Source: Leptobrachium leishanense
Taxonomy: Eukaryota > Chordata > Amphibia > Anura > Megophryidae
NCBI GenBank assembly: GCA_009667805.1
Contig: CM019069.1
Location: forward strand, 91,113,204-91,177,203
Direction of reading: 5' to 3'
Length of the DNA: 64,000 bases
Shown: positions 46,916 through 56,776 of the stretch, in pieces
Layout of the letters: each line of letters opens with the position of its first letter
How positions within the stretch are numbered: position 1 is the stretch's first letter
Translations under genes and position numbers: made by a program
Notes under the pieces: generated by a model
Database searches by the model: none
Seen by the model: only the letters and a program-made list of their open reading frames with translations
Told to the model about the DNA's origin: nothing

Positions 46916-48990
46916 AGATATATTGGTTCAAAGGTCCCCTTTATCTTTTGCCTCCTTTTTGGATCTGCTAGTGGTTGACAAAGGTGATTGGAACACATTG
47001 CTATTTTTTTTGGCACTGATTATTCTTTTATTTAGGACCAACAAAGCTGTTTTGTGGAGGATGAGGGTTTCTTCCAGAGCCTTTTTGGTAGAGATCTACT
47101 CGCACAGTCCAAATCTTCATGTTCCTACACTTATAATGGGCTATATTTTGTGGTTTGGCTAAGCAAAATTTTTGAGAACTTCCTGTTTCTTTGCTGTAAA
47201 GTACCAACAATATGCTGCACCTTACTCTTCTCGGGCATCATACCCACAGTGCTAAGGCATTAGGGTCATGGTCAGGAGCTCAACTACAAGTAAATTACAT
47301 TTGCAGTAAATAAAATCCCTTTTGGAACACCGAATCAACTATACTCGATAACCGACTCTGGAAGGTTCCTTGCAGATCAAGTACAGTCGATCTTGGTAAT
47401 AAAGGGCTTAAGCAGTGTTAACTTTTGTAACTAAATAAGATTGAAATATTATTATAAAAAAGAATGATAAAATAAAATGTATTTTAGTGAACACCTTTTC
47501 TTTTTTACAGTCTTAGTGAAATAGTAAAACTATATTAAAAATAAAATGACAGCCATAGTTGAATATCTGGTATAGATCTAAACAACACCATATCAATGGT
47601 TGTCAGCTTTGCTTCACTTGCCTCAGATTTGAAGGTTATCCTTGCCTTGATGTACACGAGCGTGTAAGAGATACTAAACCAGGGATTTATCCACCTGTGC
47701 CCAGCTGCATGTATTCAGAAAACCCTGCCTTTTCTGCAGCTCTTGCTGTGCTGGAGTTTAGAATCAGTGAACTATATAATGCATTGAAAAATAGAATAGA
47801 ATGATGGATAGACCCCCATATGTTCTAACTCAATGAATGTCTTGTCGCTATGAATATAAAACAGGATTTAGATTTCTTCTAATGTTAAAGACCTTTTAGG
47901 ACACGGCAAGCTGCATTGGTTTTCTAAGCACCACTCCTGTGATGTGATCTTTAAATAACCATCCTTAGCTATTGATGTTTCATGCTCAGGAGGTACAATG
48001 CAAAAGCACCTGCATATCCTGATGTTAATGCCTTAATAAAAGTGCTGAGCATGCTATACCAATGGAAAAATATAACTGCTAAATTAGATATGGATGACTG
48101 GATGAAATGACACCGTGAAATGGTAGAGCACAGTAGGTGTTTTTAAAATGTGAGTAAATACGAATGCATAAAATCTTCCCAGTACCTTCCTGGTAACAGA
48201 TTTATGCAAATAGAGAGAAATGTGCCATTCTAAGTATATAAAGCAATTTAAATAGCAATTTCTATTCCTGTTTCTTTATGGAATGGTACAGATTTTTTTT
48301 GTGTCTTGAGTGGCATTTGGTGCAGAAATATTGTATTCTGCAAAGGCTTAGGGAAATATTATGAGAATTTTGACAGAATTATATGTATGAATTGTAAGAA
48401 TTATATGTATCACTATATATATGTAACCAATCATATAAGTAATAAAATGAAGCCAGAGTCCAGAGGACAAAAAGTGAGATGAAAAACCTCTATAACATAA
48501 ATTACAATAAATAATTAATTCTGAAAAACATCTATACATCCACGAACTGCTTTGCTATGGGCTCTGATGCTCTGATTTGCGTGGATGAGTAGCTGTTTTT
48601 GCAATAATTGATATTATTTGATATATATATAAAATAATTTATCCTATAATTGTATTTCTATAGCCTTTATTCATATATTTAATATTGGTCAATTTTAACT
48701 AAGGAGTTTTGATGCAGATTATAGAATGATATACCACCGAGCCCTCCCCATTTACTGGACCCCTCTAGGTCCACACTGTTGACTCCAGGTAATCAGTGTC
48801 CCATTTTTTTCAAAGTCCACAACAACCACTTCAGTCCATCCCATTTTTAATGCAATGTGCACCTTGTATATCTCAGAGTTCCACAGCAATAAAACTCCCA
48901 GTAATGTGTGCTATATTTGAGTGAATCATATGTGAAGCCCTGGCCCTTGACAAGCCACCCAGGTGATGCCGCGGCTGGCTGTGTGTGGAC
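46916..48990. other. No recognisable gene
   Basis: AT-rich sequence. The frames at 46923-47263 are short and without motifs. A GGACAAAAAGTGAGAT string at 48468 is shared with 17228. Confidence 0.45.
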
Positions 48991-49057
48991 CCCCCCCTGA
49001 ATTTAGGGGCCCGGTTGCAGTGGCTCTCTCTGCACCCCTGGTAGTTATGCCCCTGCA
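48991..49057. repeat. hAT-like terminal fragment
   Basis: The reverse strand reads CAGGGGCATAACTACC followed by AGGGGTGCAGAGAGAG, a form typical of a common vertebrate hAT-like repeat end. It joins the LINE fragment directly on its right. Confidence 0.45.
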
Positions 49058-49545
49058 CCTACTGCTGTTGATCCAAAAGACGGCAAAAAACCCAGTCTGA
49101 AGCGCTTGCAAATATGCAACACACTGGGAAAAAAATCTTCTTGACCTCAGATGGCAGTCAGATTTCTCCTTTTATCAAGCAGCTTTTAACTTCATATTAA
49201 ATTAAATTATAACCCTTAATATTATGTTTTTGCAGGAAGTCATCCAGTCGTTGCTTAAAAGTCTTACCGACTCTAACCCATCCACCTCAGCAGGCAGAGA
49301 ATTCCACAGCTCTATTGTTCTCACTGTAAAAAAAAAACCTTATGCTTTAGGCTGAATTGGTGACCTCGTGTCCTGAGCATAGTCCTATTATTGAATAGAA
49401 TAGGTTTCCAGACAATGGTTTATAATGGCCCGTATATATTTATATAAAGTTATCAGATCTCCTCTAAGGTGGCGTTTTTCTAAACTAAACATGTTTAAGC
49501 TTGTTAGCCTTTCTTCATAACTTAAATCCTTCATTCACCTTAGGT
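49058..49545 (-). mobile_element. CR1/L2-type LINE 3' fragment, second copy
   Basis: About 488 bp aligns with 35196-35690 (ACTGCTGTTGATCCAAAAGA, GGAAGTCATCCAGTCGTT, GTTTAAGCTTGTTAG). It is more decayed, with several indels. The octamer tail is missing at its 3' end. Confidence 0.85.
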
Positions 49546-49616
49546 TTTTAACCCCAGGCAGTTTTACCATTGTCTGTCTGGAAGTACCCACGGCTGTTCA
49601 CATTTCTGCACTGTTT

Positions 49617-50356
49617 GGGCCAAATTACAATCTAGGTGCTAACGTTAACGCTCACCTGCGTGAGCATTAACATTAGCCGCGGTGTCTACTGCATATTACA
49701 ATCCAATCGCACACGGGTTAAGTAACCCATTTGCCTTTGGTACCTTGCGCTTTTCAGTGCGAGGTTACTGTACTTTGCGCTCCCTATGCTTAACATGGGG
49801 AGCGCAAAGTGTTAATCAGCGTTAGGATTGCAAAGTCGTAACGCTGATTAACGTCCGGCTCTGGTTAGCGGAAAGTTAACCAGAGCCAGGACTTGGTGTT
49901 AACGGATTTCGCTTCTGCAGAATCCGTTAACACCAGCCTAAAAAAACAAAAAAATAATCAAATACTCGCCTCCTGTCCCGTGGCGAGAACCGCGGCTCTA
50001 TCCACCTCCTCTGTCCGGCAGGAGCAGGGAAAGACTGGGGGAAAAAGTCCCCCCAGTCTCTCCCTGCGTATCACTACGCTGACCGGACGGATCTCGCAAG
50101 GCGAGATCCGGCTGGTCATGTGAACGCCAGCGTCTGGCTCAATGGAGTCCTATGGACTCCATCGAGTGGATGCTCGCAGCTGCGCTCAGCATTGCCGCGA
50201 GCATCCCAGTGCGTAGCGCCCGCTACCAATGCAGGCAGCATTTTTTTGCACCTGCATTGTAATCCCCCGTTAAAATGGGGGCGGTAGGGGAAAACTGCAG
50301 GCCCAGTTTTTTCTCCCTACCGCCCCAGTTGTAACGCAGGGATTGTAATTTAGCCC
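49617..50356. mobile_element. Multi-hairpin MITE, copy 3 (complete)
   Basis: 740 bp with inverted ends GGGCCAAATTACAATC and GATTGTAATTTAGCCC. TTT flanks both sides (49614-49616 and 50357-50359), possibly a 3-bp duplication. Internal hairpins follow one another: CTCACCTGCGTGAG, GTTAATCAGCG/CGCTGATTAAC, AACCAGAGCC pairs, TAACGGATTTCG pairs, GGATCTCGCAAGGCGAGATCC and GGAGTCCTATGGACTCC. The 76-codon frame is not a gene. Confidence 0.82.
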
Positions 50357-50619
50357 TTTGTGTTTAACTCCAATTTTCCTGTTACTCATTTATGGAACCC
50401 CCACATATTATATATGGACTTTCTAAAGATACCATTATTTTCATAATATCGGATAATTTATTATAAAAAATGAAATATGATGTATGAAATATGATGAAAA
50501 AATGGAAAAACCACACTTTTTCAAACTTTAACCCTCAAAATCTATAACTGCCACGGCTAAATAGTTTCTATATTTTATCCTGAGTTTAGACATTCCCAAT
50601 GTTTACATGTTTTTGCTAT
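50357..50619. repeat. Decayed repeat flank
   Basis: AT-rich sequence. With TTTTTAACCCC at 49551 on the other side of the multi-hairpin element, it may be an older TTAA-type repeat that was interrupted. Ends are not proven. Confidence 0.35.
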
Positions 50620-50626
50620 TTAACCC

Positions 50627-51004
50627 TGTAATGGAGTGGACCTGGTCACGTGAACACCACAGCAGGGAAAGTGTTTCATCAAGCAATCTTTATTCCTTGT
50701 AGCACAGGTGTATACAGGCACAGCTGCTTGGTTCAACCAAATAAACAAAAGAAGAAAAAACCTTTCTCTTCTATCCAGCAATCAATGTAACAAAACAAAA
50801 GATTGTGTCCTCAAATCACAGGCCTTTAGGAGCTGTGTCTGTCTGAGGGGAAATCCACCAAAAATGAACCTCCTGTGCCTGTATAGGCGTGTCTCTTTTA
50901 AAGCCCCAGCAATCACAACATCAAGCCATTGTGTGTGTTGCTGGGCTGATCAATCCTGTCAAGTTAACCCTTTCCTCAGGGAACCTTATATACACCCCAT
51001 CACA
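50627..51004 (-). repeat. 3' LTR of the gypsy element
   Basis: 378 bp, TG...CA. Read on the minus strand it has TATATAAGG at 50993-50985 and AATAAA at 50694-50689. It matches the other LTR except for two single-base differences that I can find. Confidence 0.95.
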
Positions 51005-51017
51005 CACCTCCCCCCTT
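51005..51017 (-). other. Polypurine tract
   Basis: Minus-strand AAGGGGGGAGGTG directly upstream of the 3' LTR; the expected plus-strand DNA primer. Confidence 0.85.
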
Positions 51018-51059
51018 AGAGTGGACCCCCAGGCACACTCTCCCACACCAAACACATCC

Positions 51060-51920
51060 CTAGATAGATGAATCCGCATTCAAGTGCTCCTTTCCGGGAC
51101 GATGCCGGACACTGAAGGAGTAGGTTTGTAATTCCAAATACCATCTAGTGAGCCGTGCATTCTTGGATTTCATGGTGTGAAGCCAACGTAGAGGAGCATG
51201 GTCGGTCACAAGGAGAAAGTGCCTGCCGAACAGATAGTAGCGCAGAGAGTCAATAGCCCATTTCACTGCTAAACATTCCTTCTCTATCACGGCAAAATTT
51301 CTCTCTCTGGGAAGTAGTTTCCTGCTTAAATAGAGGATGGGGTATTCCTCTCTATCAAATTCTTGGGACAATACAGCCCCTAAGCCCACCTCTGAGGCAT
51401 CCGTATGTAGTACAAACTCTTTGTCAAAATCAGGACTTCGCAGCACCGGCTGATCACACAGCGTACGTTTTAATTCGGTAAATGCTTTGGTACATTCGGA
51501 AGTCCAAATTACTTTGTTTGGAGCAGAGTTTTTGGTCAAGTCCATTAAAGGGGCTACCAGGGTAGAAAAATGTGGCACAAATTTTCTGTAGTACCCAGCC
51601 AAGCCAAGAAATGCCCTGACCTGCTTCTTATTGGTAGGAACAGGCATTTTAGCCAGTGCTGCAACCTTGTCTTGCAAAGGCTTAATAAGGCCATTGCCCA
51701 AAACATAGCCCAAGTATCTGGTTTCTGTTTTCCCTAATATACACTTCGCTGGGTTTGCTGTGAGACCTGCTGACCTCAATGACCTCAAAACCGCAGCCAC
51801 TTTGTCAAGGTGGTCATTCCAATCAGTGCTATAAATGACCACATCATCTAGATAGGCAGAGGCATACTGTTCGTGAGGGGTAAGAATATGATCCATGAGC
51901 CTCTGGAACGTCGCAGGGGC
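51060..51920 (-). pseudogene. Gypsy pol, C-terminal RT plus RNase H
   Basis: This is the third coding segment, in a different frame from the preceding one. The break lies near 51920, in a run of G and C bases, where one base appears lost. The segment contains the RT catalytic box YLDD (51854-51843), the connection region with KKQVRAFLGLAGYYRKFVP, and an RNase H domain with LHTDASEVGLGAVL, ECLAVKWAID and TDHAPL. It ends 55 bp before the 3' LTR. Apart from the frameshift it is open throughout, about 285 codons. In the life cycle this part copies the genomic RNA and removes it from the hybrid. Confidence 0.93.
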
Positions 51921-52805
51921 CCTTGAAGCCCAAATGGCAGCACACGGAATTGGAACAGACCTACAGGTGTAGCAAAGGCTGTTTTCTCTTTTGACGCTTC
52001 TGTTAACGGGATTTGCCAATAGCCTTTGGTTAAATCTAGTGTGGTAATATATTTGGCTTTACCCAGTTGGTTTAACATTTCGTCAACTCGTGGCATAGGA
52101 TATGCATCGAAATTGGATATTGCATTTACCTTCCTAAAATCAATGCAAAACCTGACCGAGCCATCGGGTTTTGGTACAAGAACTATTGGGCTGCACCACT
52201 CACTGTTTGAAGGCTCTATAACCCCCAGCTTCAGCATGCTCTCTATTTCTTCTTGTACTACCTTCCGCAATTTCTCTGGTATCAAGTATGGCGTCAATCT
52301 AAAAACTTCATCACTTTTTGTCTTTATGTGATGTGTAATTAAGTGTGTATTTCCTGGACGTGTAGAAAACACATCGGTAAAGGCCTCCAGCAGCCGCTGT
52401 GCTGCCTTTTGCTGGGCTGGACTTAATTGTTTTCCCAAAGTCACGCCCATCGATTTCTCCTGAATTTCACGTACATCTGGCCCCACGTCTAGCCTATCCG
52501 CTCTGGGAGCAATAAACAAGTTTTCCTCGGCTCTCCAGAGTTTTAACAGATTAACATGATATATTTGTTTTTCCTTTTTATGTCCAGGGCGGAAGATTTC
52601 GTAGTCAACATCCCCCGTTCTTCTTATTACCTCATAAGGCCCTTGCCATTTTGCCAACAGCTTACTTTCTGAACTAGGTAGAAGCAATAACACTCTATCT
52701 CCGGGCTTAAACTCCCGGGCTTTTGCATTTCTGTTATAGCTGAGAGCTTGCGCCTGTTGGGCAGTTTCTAAGTTACTAGCAGCAAATTGCCCGACCCTTT
52801 TAAGC
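51921..52805 (-). pseudogene. Gypsy pol, GPY/F-like region and N-terminal RT
   Basis: Second coding segment. It begins after a frameshift within a (CT)n run at 52806-52815 and ends at the break near 51920. At its start lies KWQGPYEVIRR, the GPY/F-type module that usually ends gypsy integrases. A linker follows, then the first RT half with GVIEPSNSEWCSPIVLVPKPDG, RFCIDFRKVNA and TTLDLTKGYWQIPL, which supplies the first catalytic Asp. Having the integrase tail directly before RT confirms the INT-RT order. Open throughout except at its two edges. Confidence 0.93.
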
Positions 52806-55413
52806 CTCTCTCTCTCAACTGCATAGTGTACTGTAGGATATTCTGGTCTGAATTAGACTGCGCCTCCCACTCTTCCTTCACTATGTCAAGTATGCCTCTA
52901 GGTCTCCTCCCATAAAGCAACTCAAAGGGTGAAAACCCAGTTGAAGACTGCGGAACCTCACGGATAGCAAACAACAGATATGGCAACAATTTGTCCCAGT
53001 CTCTGTTCTCCCCATCCACGAATTTCCGCAACATTTTTTTGAGCGTGCCATTAAATCTCTCTACCAACCCATCCGTTTGCGGGTGGTAGACTGACGTTTT
53101 AAGGGACTTTATGTTTAGGAGAGCACAAACCTCCTTCATAAGCTTTGAAGTGAAGTTTGTACCCTGGTCTGTCAGTATCTCTTTAGGAATACCCACTCTT
53201 GAGAACAACTTTATCAATTCATTGGCTATTGTCGAGGCTGAGGTATTCCGGAGAGGTATCGCCTCTGGGTCCCGGGTTGCATAATCAACTATTACCAAGA
53301 TGTGATGGTTACCTGCTGCAGTTTTCTCAAGAGGACCAACTAGATCAACCCCAATCCTTTCAAATGGCAGTTCCACTAATGGTATCGGTATAAGTGGTGC
53401 TTTGACTTGTCCCTTTGGAGCCACTAGCTGACATTCCGGGCAGGACTTACAAAAAATTTCTACCTCCTTATATACACCCGGCCAGAAAAACCTGTACAAT
53501 AAACGGGCCAGAGTCTTCTCTCTCCCCAAATGCCCTGCAAGGGGAATAGAATGAGACAGCTGTAACAGTTGTCTCCTATAGCCTTTTGGTACCAATATCT
53601 GCTCACATAGGTCTCCTGTATTAGGATGTTTGCAAACTCTGTATAGCAATTCATCCCTTAGCATAAAATGGGGGAAGTGACTATGCTTGAGTGCCTCCAA
53701 AACATGTCCGTTTGCAACAGCCATACTGTCGTATGCTCCACTCAGTGTGGGGTCATTTTTCTGTGCCTTTCGCACATCCCTAGGACTTGTCCCCAACTCA
53801 GGTATAGGGTCCCCAGGGTCCCCTGCTTGCTGTCCCATGTCTTCCCCAGCTATCACCTGCTGAACAGGGCATTTATGTTCCACGTCCTGTATGTCTGCCC
53901 ATTCTCTTTTCTCCATTCTCCTTTGTGTTTTTGATTTATGAACCCTAGCTCTTGTAGAAAACAAGTCTGGGTCCTTAAAAGGGAAGAGTCTTCCTATGTC
54001 TGCACTGCATTCCTCTTCCTTTCTTAGTTCCACATCTTTGACCTGAACTTTGAGGACTCTGCCAAAGTGTTCCCAATCTTTCCCAACCACCACTGGGTAT
54101 GGCAACTTTTCAGCCACCCCTGTAACAACCTGGGATGCATATCCATCTATCTGAAGGTTAATTTTTGCTGAGGGGTAGGATTTTACATCGCCATGTATGC
54201 ACATTATGAGCACAGGTTCTTGGGAGTCCAAGAAGCTGAAGTTGACAAGATCCTGTTGTACCAGAGTTCTCCTACAACCTGAATCAACAAGGGCCCTGAC
54301 TTCTATGCCATTCACCCATGCTGGGACTACAAAAGCTTCCAGGTCATTCACTTCAGAGTTAATTGCATAACACTGGCCAACATAGCCACACTCCATAGAG
54401 TCCACAGAGGAACAAAATTTTGCGATATGCCCACTTTCTCCACACTTAAAGCATACCAGCTGCCTTTCTTGTACCTGTTCATTGCTTAAAGCCCTCACTT
54501 TATTGCCAGAAGGCCTTTCTGTACTGGTCTTAGACCAGGGACTTGCTAGAGTTGAGTTCTCCTTAGAGACTTTCTCCCTCCCTGATAGAGGGGCATTTAA
54601 AACAGAAGGTTGCTTCCCTAAGGTTTCCCACTTTTCTCTTTTACTTTGCTTTTGAGCAACCTGATACCCATGGGTATCCTCTGCCTGCAGAAACTCTTCT
54701 GAAATTTGGACAGCATAATCCAAGGAACTGCGTTTGTGTCGTGAAACCCATTGGGACAGACCCTTTGGGATCTGTTTGATGTATTGTTCCAGGATTAACA
54801 AATCCATAATTTCAGAGACTGGGCGAGTAGCAGGCTTTAACCATTTATATGCCAAATCTTTAAGCTGCTGAGCAAAAGCCCTAGGGGGAGTGCCCAAAAC
54901 AAATGTCTTATTCCTGAATTTATTTCTATAACATTCATCAGAAAGACCAAGACGATTCAGGATAGCAGATTTCAGTATATCATAGTCCCCTGCTTCGGCT
55001 TCCCCCAAACACTGATAAGCAGCCTGCGCTTCACCGGTTAAAAAGGGAGCCAGTCTTATAACCCAGGTACCTTTCTTCCACTGGGCCAGGGTTGCAAGTC
55101 TCTCAAATGCAGTCAGGTAGGCTTCTGGATCATCCTCTGGTCCCATCTTGGTCAGGGCATGGGAGAAGGACTCCTTAGAAGAACCGTCTGTTGCACCTTG
55201 TTCCCTTGTATACTCCAGAAGCTGCTGTATAAGTGCCACTTGGAACTCCTGCTGTTGCTGCTGCGTCTCAGTCTGTAGTTGTTGCTGCTGGGCATGTTGC
55301 TGTTTCTGGATGGATTGCATCTGCTGTAGTAGCTGAAGCTGGAACTCCTGTTGCTGCCTCTGCTGTTGCTGTTGCTGTTCCATCATCCACTTTAACAGCT
55401 TGTCAGAATCCAT
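52768..55413 (-). CDS. Gypsy gag-protease-integrase polyprotein
   Basis: The likely start is the ATG at 55413 (MDSDKLLKW); the frame is open 18 codons further. In the 899-residue numbering of that longer frame there is a Gln-rich coiled-coil-like stretch at 28-90 and a SCAN-like capsid domain at about 112-262. A CCHC zinc knuckle has Cys339, Cys342, His347 and Cys352. A protease motif ALVDSG lies at 392-397. The integrase zinc-binding segment has His639, His646, Cys676 and Cys679, and the integrase core has Asp708, Asp767 and Glu803, the last two 35 residues apart. Gag and pol share one frame with no stop between them. The frame runs off at a frameshift near 52810, so the last dozen residues are out of frame. 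The core domains look intact. Confidence 0.94.
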   Translation of the reverse strand: MDSDKLLKWMMEQQQQQQRQQQEFQLQLLQQMQSIQKQQHAQQQQLQTETQQQQQEFQVALIQQLLEYTREQGATDGSSKESFSHALTKMGPEDDPEAYLTAFERLATLAQWKKGTWVIRLAPFLTGEAQAAYQCLGEAEAGDYDILKSAILNRLGLSDECYRNKFRNKTFVLGTPPRAFAQQLKDLAYKWLKPATRPVSEIMDLLILEQYIKQIPKGLSQWVSRHKRSSLDYAVQISEEFLQAEDTHGYQVAQKQSKREKWETLGKQPSVLNAPLSGREKVSKENSTLASPWSKTSTERPSGNKVRALSNEQVQERQLVCFKCGESGHIAKFCSSVDSMECGYVGQCYAINSEVNDLEAFVVPAWVNGIEVRALVDSGCRRTLVQQDLVNFSFLDSQEPVLIMCIHGDVKSYPSAKINLQIDGYASQVVTGVAEKLPYPVVVGKDWEHFGRVLKVQVKDVELRKEEECSADIGRLFPFKDPDLFSTRARVHKSKTQRRMEKREWADIQDVEHKCPVQQVIAGEDMGQQAGDPGDPIPELGTSPRDVRKAQKNDPTLSGAYDSMAVANGHVLEALKHSHFPHFMLRDELLYRVCKHPNTGDLCEQILVPKGYRRQLLQLSHSIPLAGHLGREKTLARLLYRFFWPGVYKEVEIFCKSCPECQLVAPKGQVKAPLIPIPLVELPFERIGVDLVGPLEKTAAGNHHILVIVDYATRDPEAIPLRNTSASTIANELIKLFSRVGIPKEILTDQGTNFTSKLMKEVCALLNIKSLKTSVYHPQTDGLVERFNGTLKKMLRKFVDGENRDWDKLLPYLLFAIREVPQSSTGFSPFELLYGRRPRGILDIVKEEWEAQSNSDQNILQYTMQLRERGLKGSGNLLLVT

Positions 55414-55548
55414 TTTCCTAAGAAACAGAAACACAATCCTAGTGCAGATTGCCTGTACTTTGCGCACACCCAGGAAATGTCACAAATGAGGTACTCTTAC
55501 CAACTGCCAATGTGAATCAGGCACATCTCCACTCCACGGTTTATATCG

Positions 55549-55566
55549 ATCCCACCGCTGCCACCA
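55549..55566 (-). other. Primer-binding site, tRNA-Leu
   Basis: The minus strand matches 18 bases complementary to the 3' end, including CCA, of vertebrate tRNA-Leu (UAG/AAG type, acceptor end CCGCTGCCACCA). It lies 3 bases from the 5' LTR. Confidence 0.85.
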
Positions 55567-55569
55567 TAA

Positions 55570-55947
55570 TGTAATGGATTGGACCTGGTCACGTGAACAC
55601 CACAGCAGGGAAAGTGTTTCATCAAGCAATCTTTATTCCTTGTAGCACAGGTGTATACAGGCACAGCTGCTTGGTTCAACCAAATAAACAAAAGAAGAAA
55701 AAACCTTTCTCTTCTATCCAGCAATCAATGTAACAAAACAAAAGATTGTGTCCTCAAATCACAGGCCTTTAGGAGCTGTGTCTGTCTGAGGGGAGATCCA
55801 CCAAAAATGAACCTCCTGTGCCTGTATAGGCGTGTCTCTTTTAAAGCCCCAGCAATCACAACATCAAGCCATTGTGTGTGTTGCTGGGCTGATCAATCCT
55901 GTCAAGTTAACCCTTTCCTCAGGGAACCTTATATACACCCCATCACA
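55570..55947 (-). repeat. 5' LTR of the gypsy element
   Basis: 378 bp, TG...CA; AATAAA on the minus strand at 55637-55632 and TATATAAGG near 55936-55928. It carries the promoter that would drive the element. Confidence 0.95.
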
Positions 55948-56776
55948 AACCCCTTTACTGCTGAGCTATATCATCTCTTTGTGCTGAGCTCATTTTGATG
56001 GTTTTGTGCTCATCATGTTTAAACACAATTTGAAGTCCTATTTTATTATATGACCCAGCCAAAAAAGTTTTAAAAGAAACATGTTTTTATGTTTTTTTAT
56101 TTTTTTAATTAATTTTTTTCTATTATTTTTTTTAAACATGAAATATTGTCATGTTTGGTATCATTACAAATGCCATGCTCTGGGCATTCCATTGATATTA
56201 AATATGTCCCTCTATCTTCCACCAATCTTCCACCTCTGGGCAGCTAGAGGTTAATTGGCCAACTGACATTATCGGACATCGGCACGACAATGTCAGTGGG
56301 TGGGGGAGGCCCCAGAGGCTTGACTGATATCCAAGACGTCAGCCACTGCCAAGACAAGTTCTCGATGGTGCCGGATCATGGACCAGCATGTAAGGGGTTA
56401 AAGAGAGGCATCGCTGGAAAGGTTACACTATGATATTTCCAGCGATGCCTCTCTTTTTTTAAAAAATTCTGTACCTATCTGAAGGAAGAGGGTCTATATG
56501 CTCCCCCTCCCTTTCAGTCACTCTCCCACCCCTGCCGGGGGGAGTGCCTGAAACTGACGTCATCGCGCTCGGTGATGATATCAGTGCAACAGCCGGGGTC
56601 CATAAAACTGGTGGTCTGACTTCAAGGAAGCCAGACCACAGCAGGACCCTGGCCAGAGAGGTAAGTATAGGGAGGGAGGGGGTTTAAAGCCCATGACGCA
56701 CAGGGTACGTACTTGGACATTAAGCGACCATTTACTCCGGACGTATTCTGTACGTCATTGGTTCTTATGGGGTTAA

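Larger units (their letters stand above)
50627..55947 (-). mobile_element. Ty3/gypsy LTR retrotransposon, Gmr1-type gene order
   Basis: 5321 bp with 378-bp LTRs, flanked by the perfect 5-bp repeat AACCC (50622-50626 and 55948-55952). Transcription is on the minus strand. Order: LTR, primer-binding site, gag with SCAN-like capsid and zinc knuckle, protease, integrase, GPY/F-like region, reverse transcriptase, RNase H, polypurine tract, LTR. Integrase upstream of RT is the reverse of the usual Ty3/gypsy order and is known from the Gmr1 clade. Two frameshifts break pol. No envelope gene is present. Confidence 0.95.
50620..56776. mobile_element. TTAA-target MITE split by a gypsy element
   Basis: TTAA at 50620-50623 and 56773-56776. 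Without the gypsy element and one target copy, the element is about 830 bp. It contains TACTGCTGAGC near its left end and CATCATGTTTAAACAC and GTCATGTTTGGTATC inside. A perfect 21-bp-arm hairpin (56400-56420 with 56436-56456) is followed by a T run. The gypsy insertion lies 7 bp from the left end, within the terminal inverted repeat. The right half is homologous to the modules of the satellite at 38286-45856. Confidence 0.85.

Noticed and set aside
55148..55421. Cys/Ala/Val-rich plus-strand frames opposite the gag Gln-rich stretch
   Set aside because: Antisense shadows of the CAG/CTG-rich coding repeat on the minus strand.
50627..55947. Endogenous retrovirus with envelope
   Set aside because: No envelope frame lies between RNase H and the 3' LTR (only 55 bp), and the gene order and integrase/RT features fit a gypsy retrotransposon.
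56400..56460. Stem followed by a T run, looking like a bacterial intrinsic terminator
   Set aside because: The setting is a eukaryotic transposon; the hairpin is part of MITE structure and there is no bacterial transcription unit.
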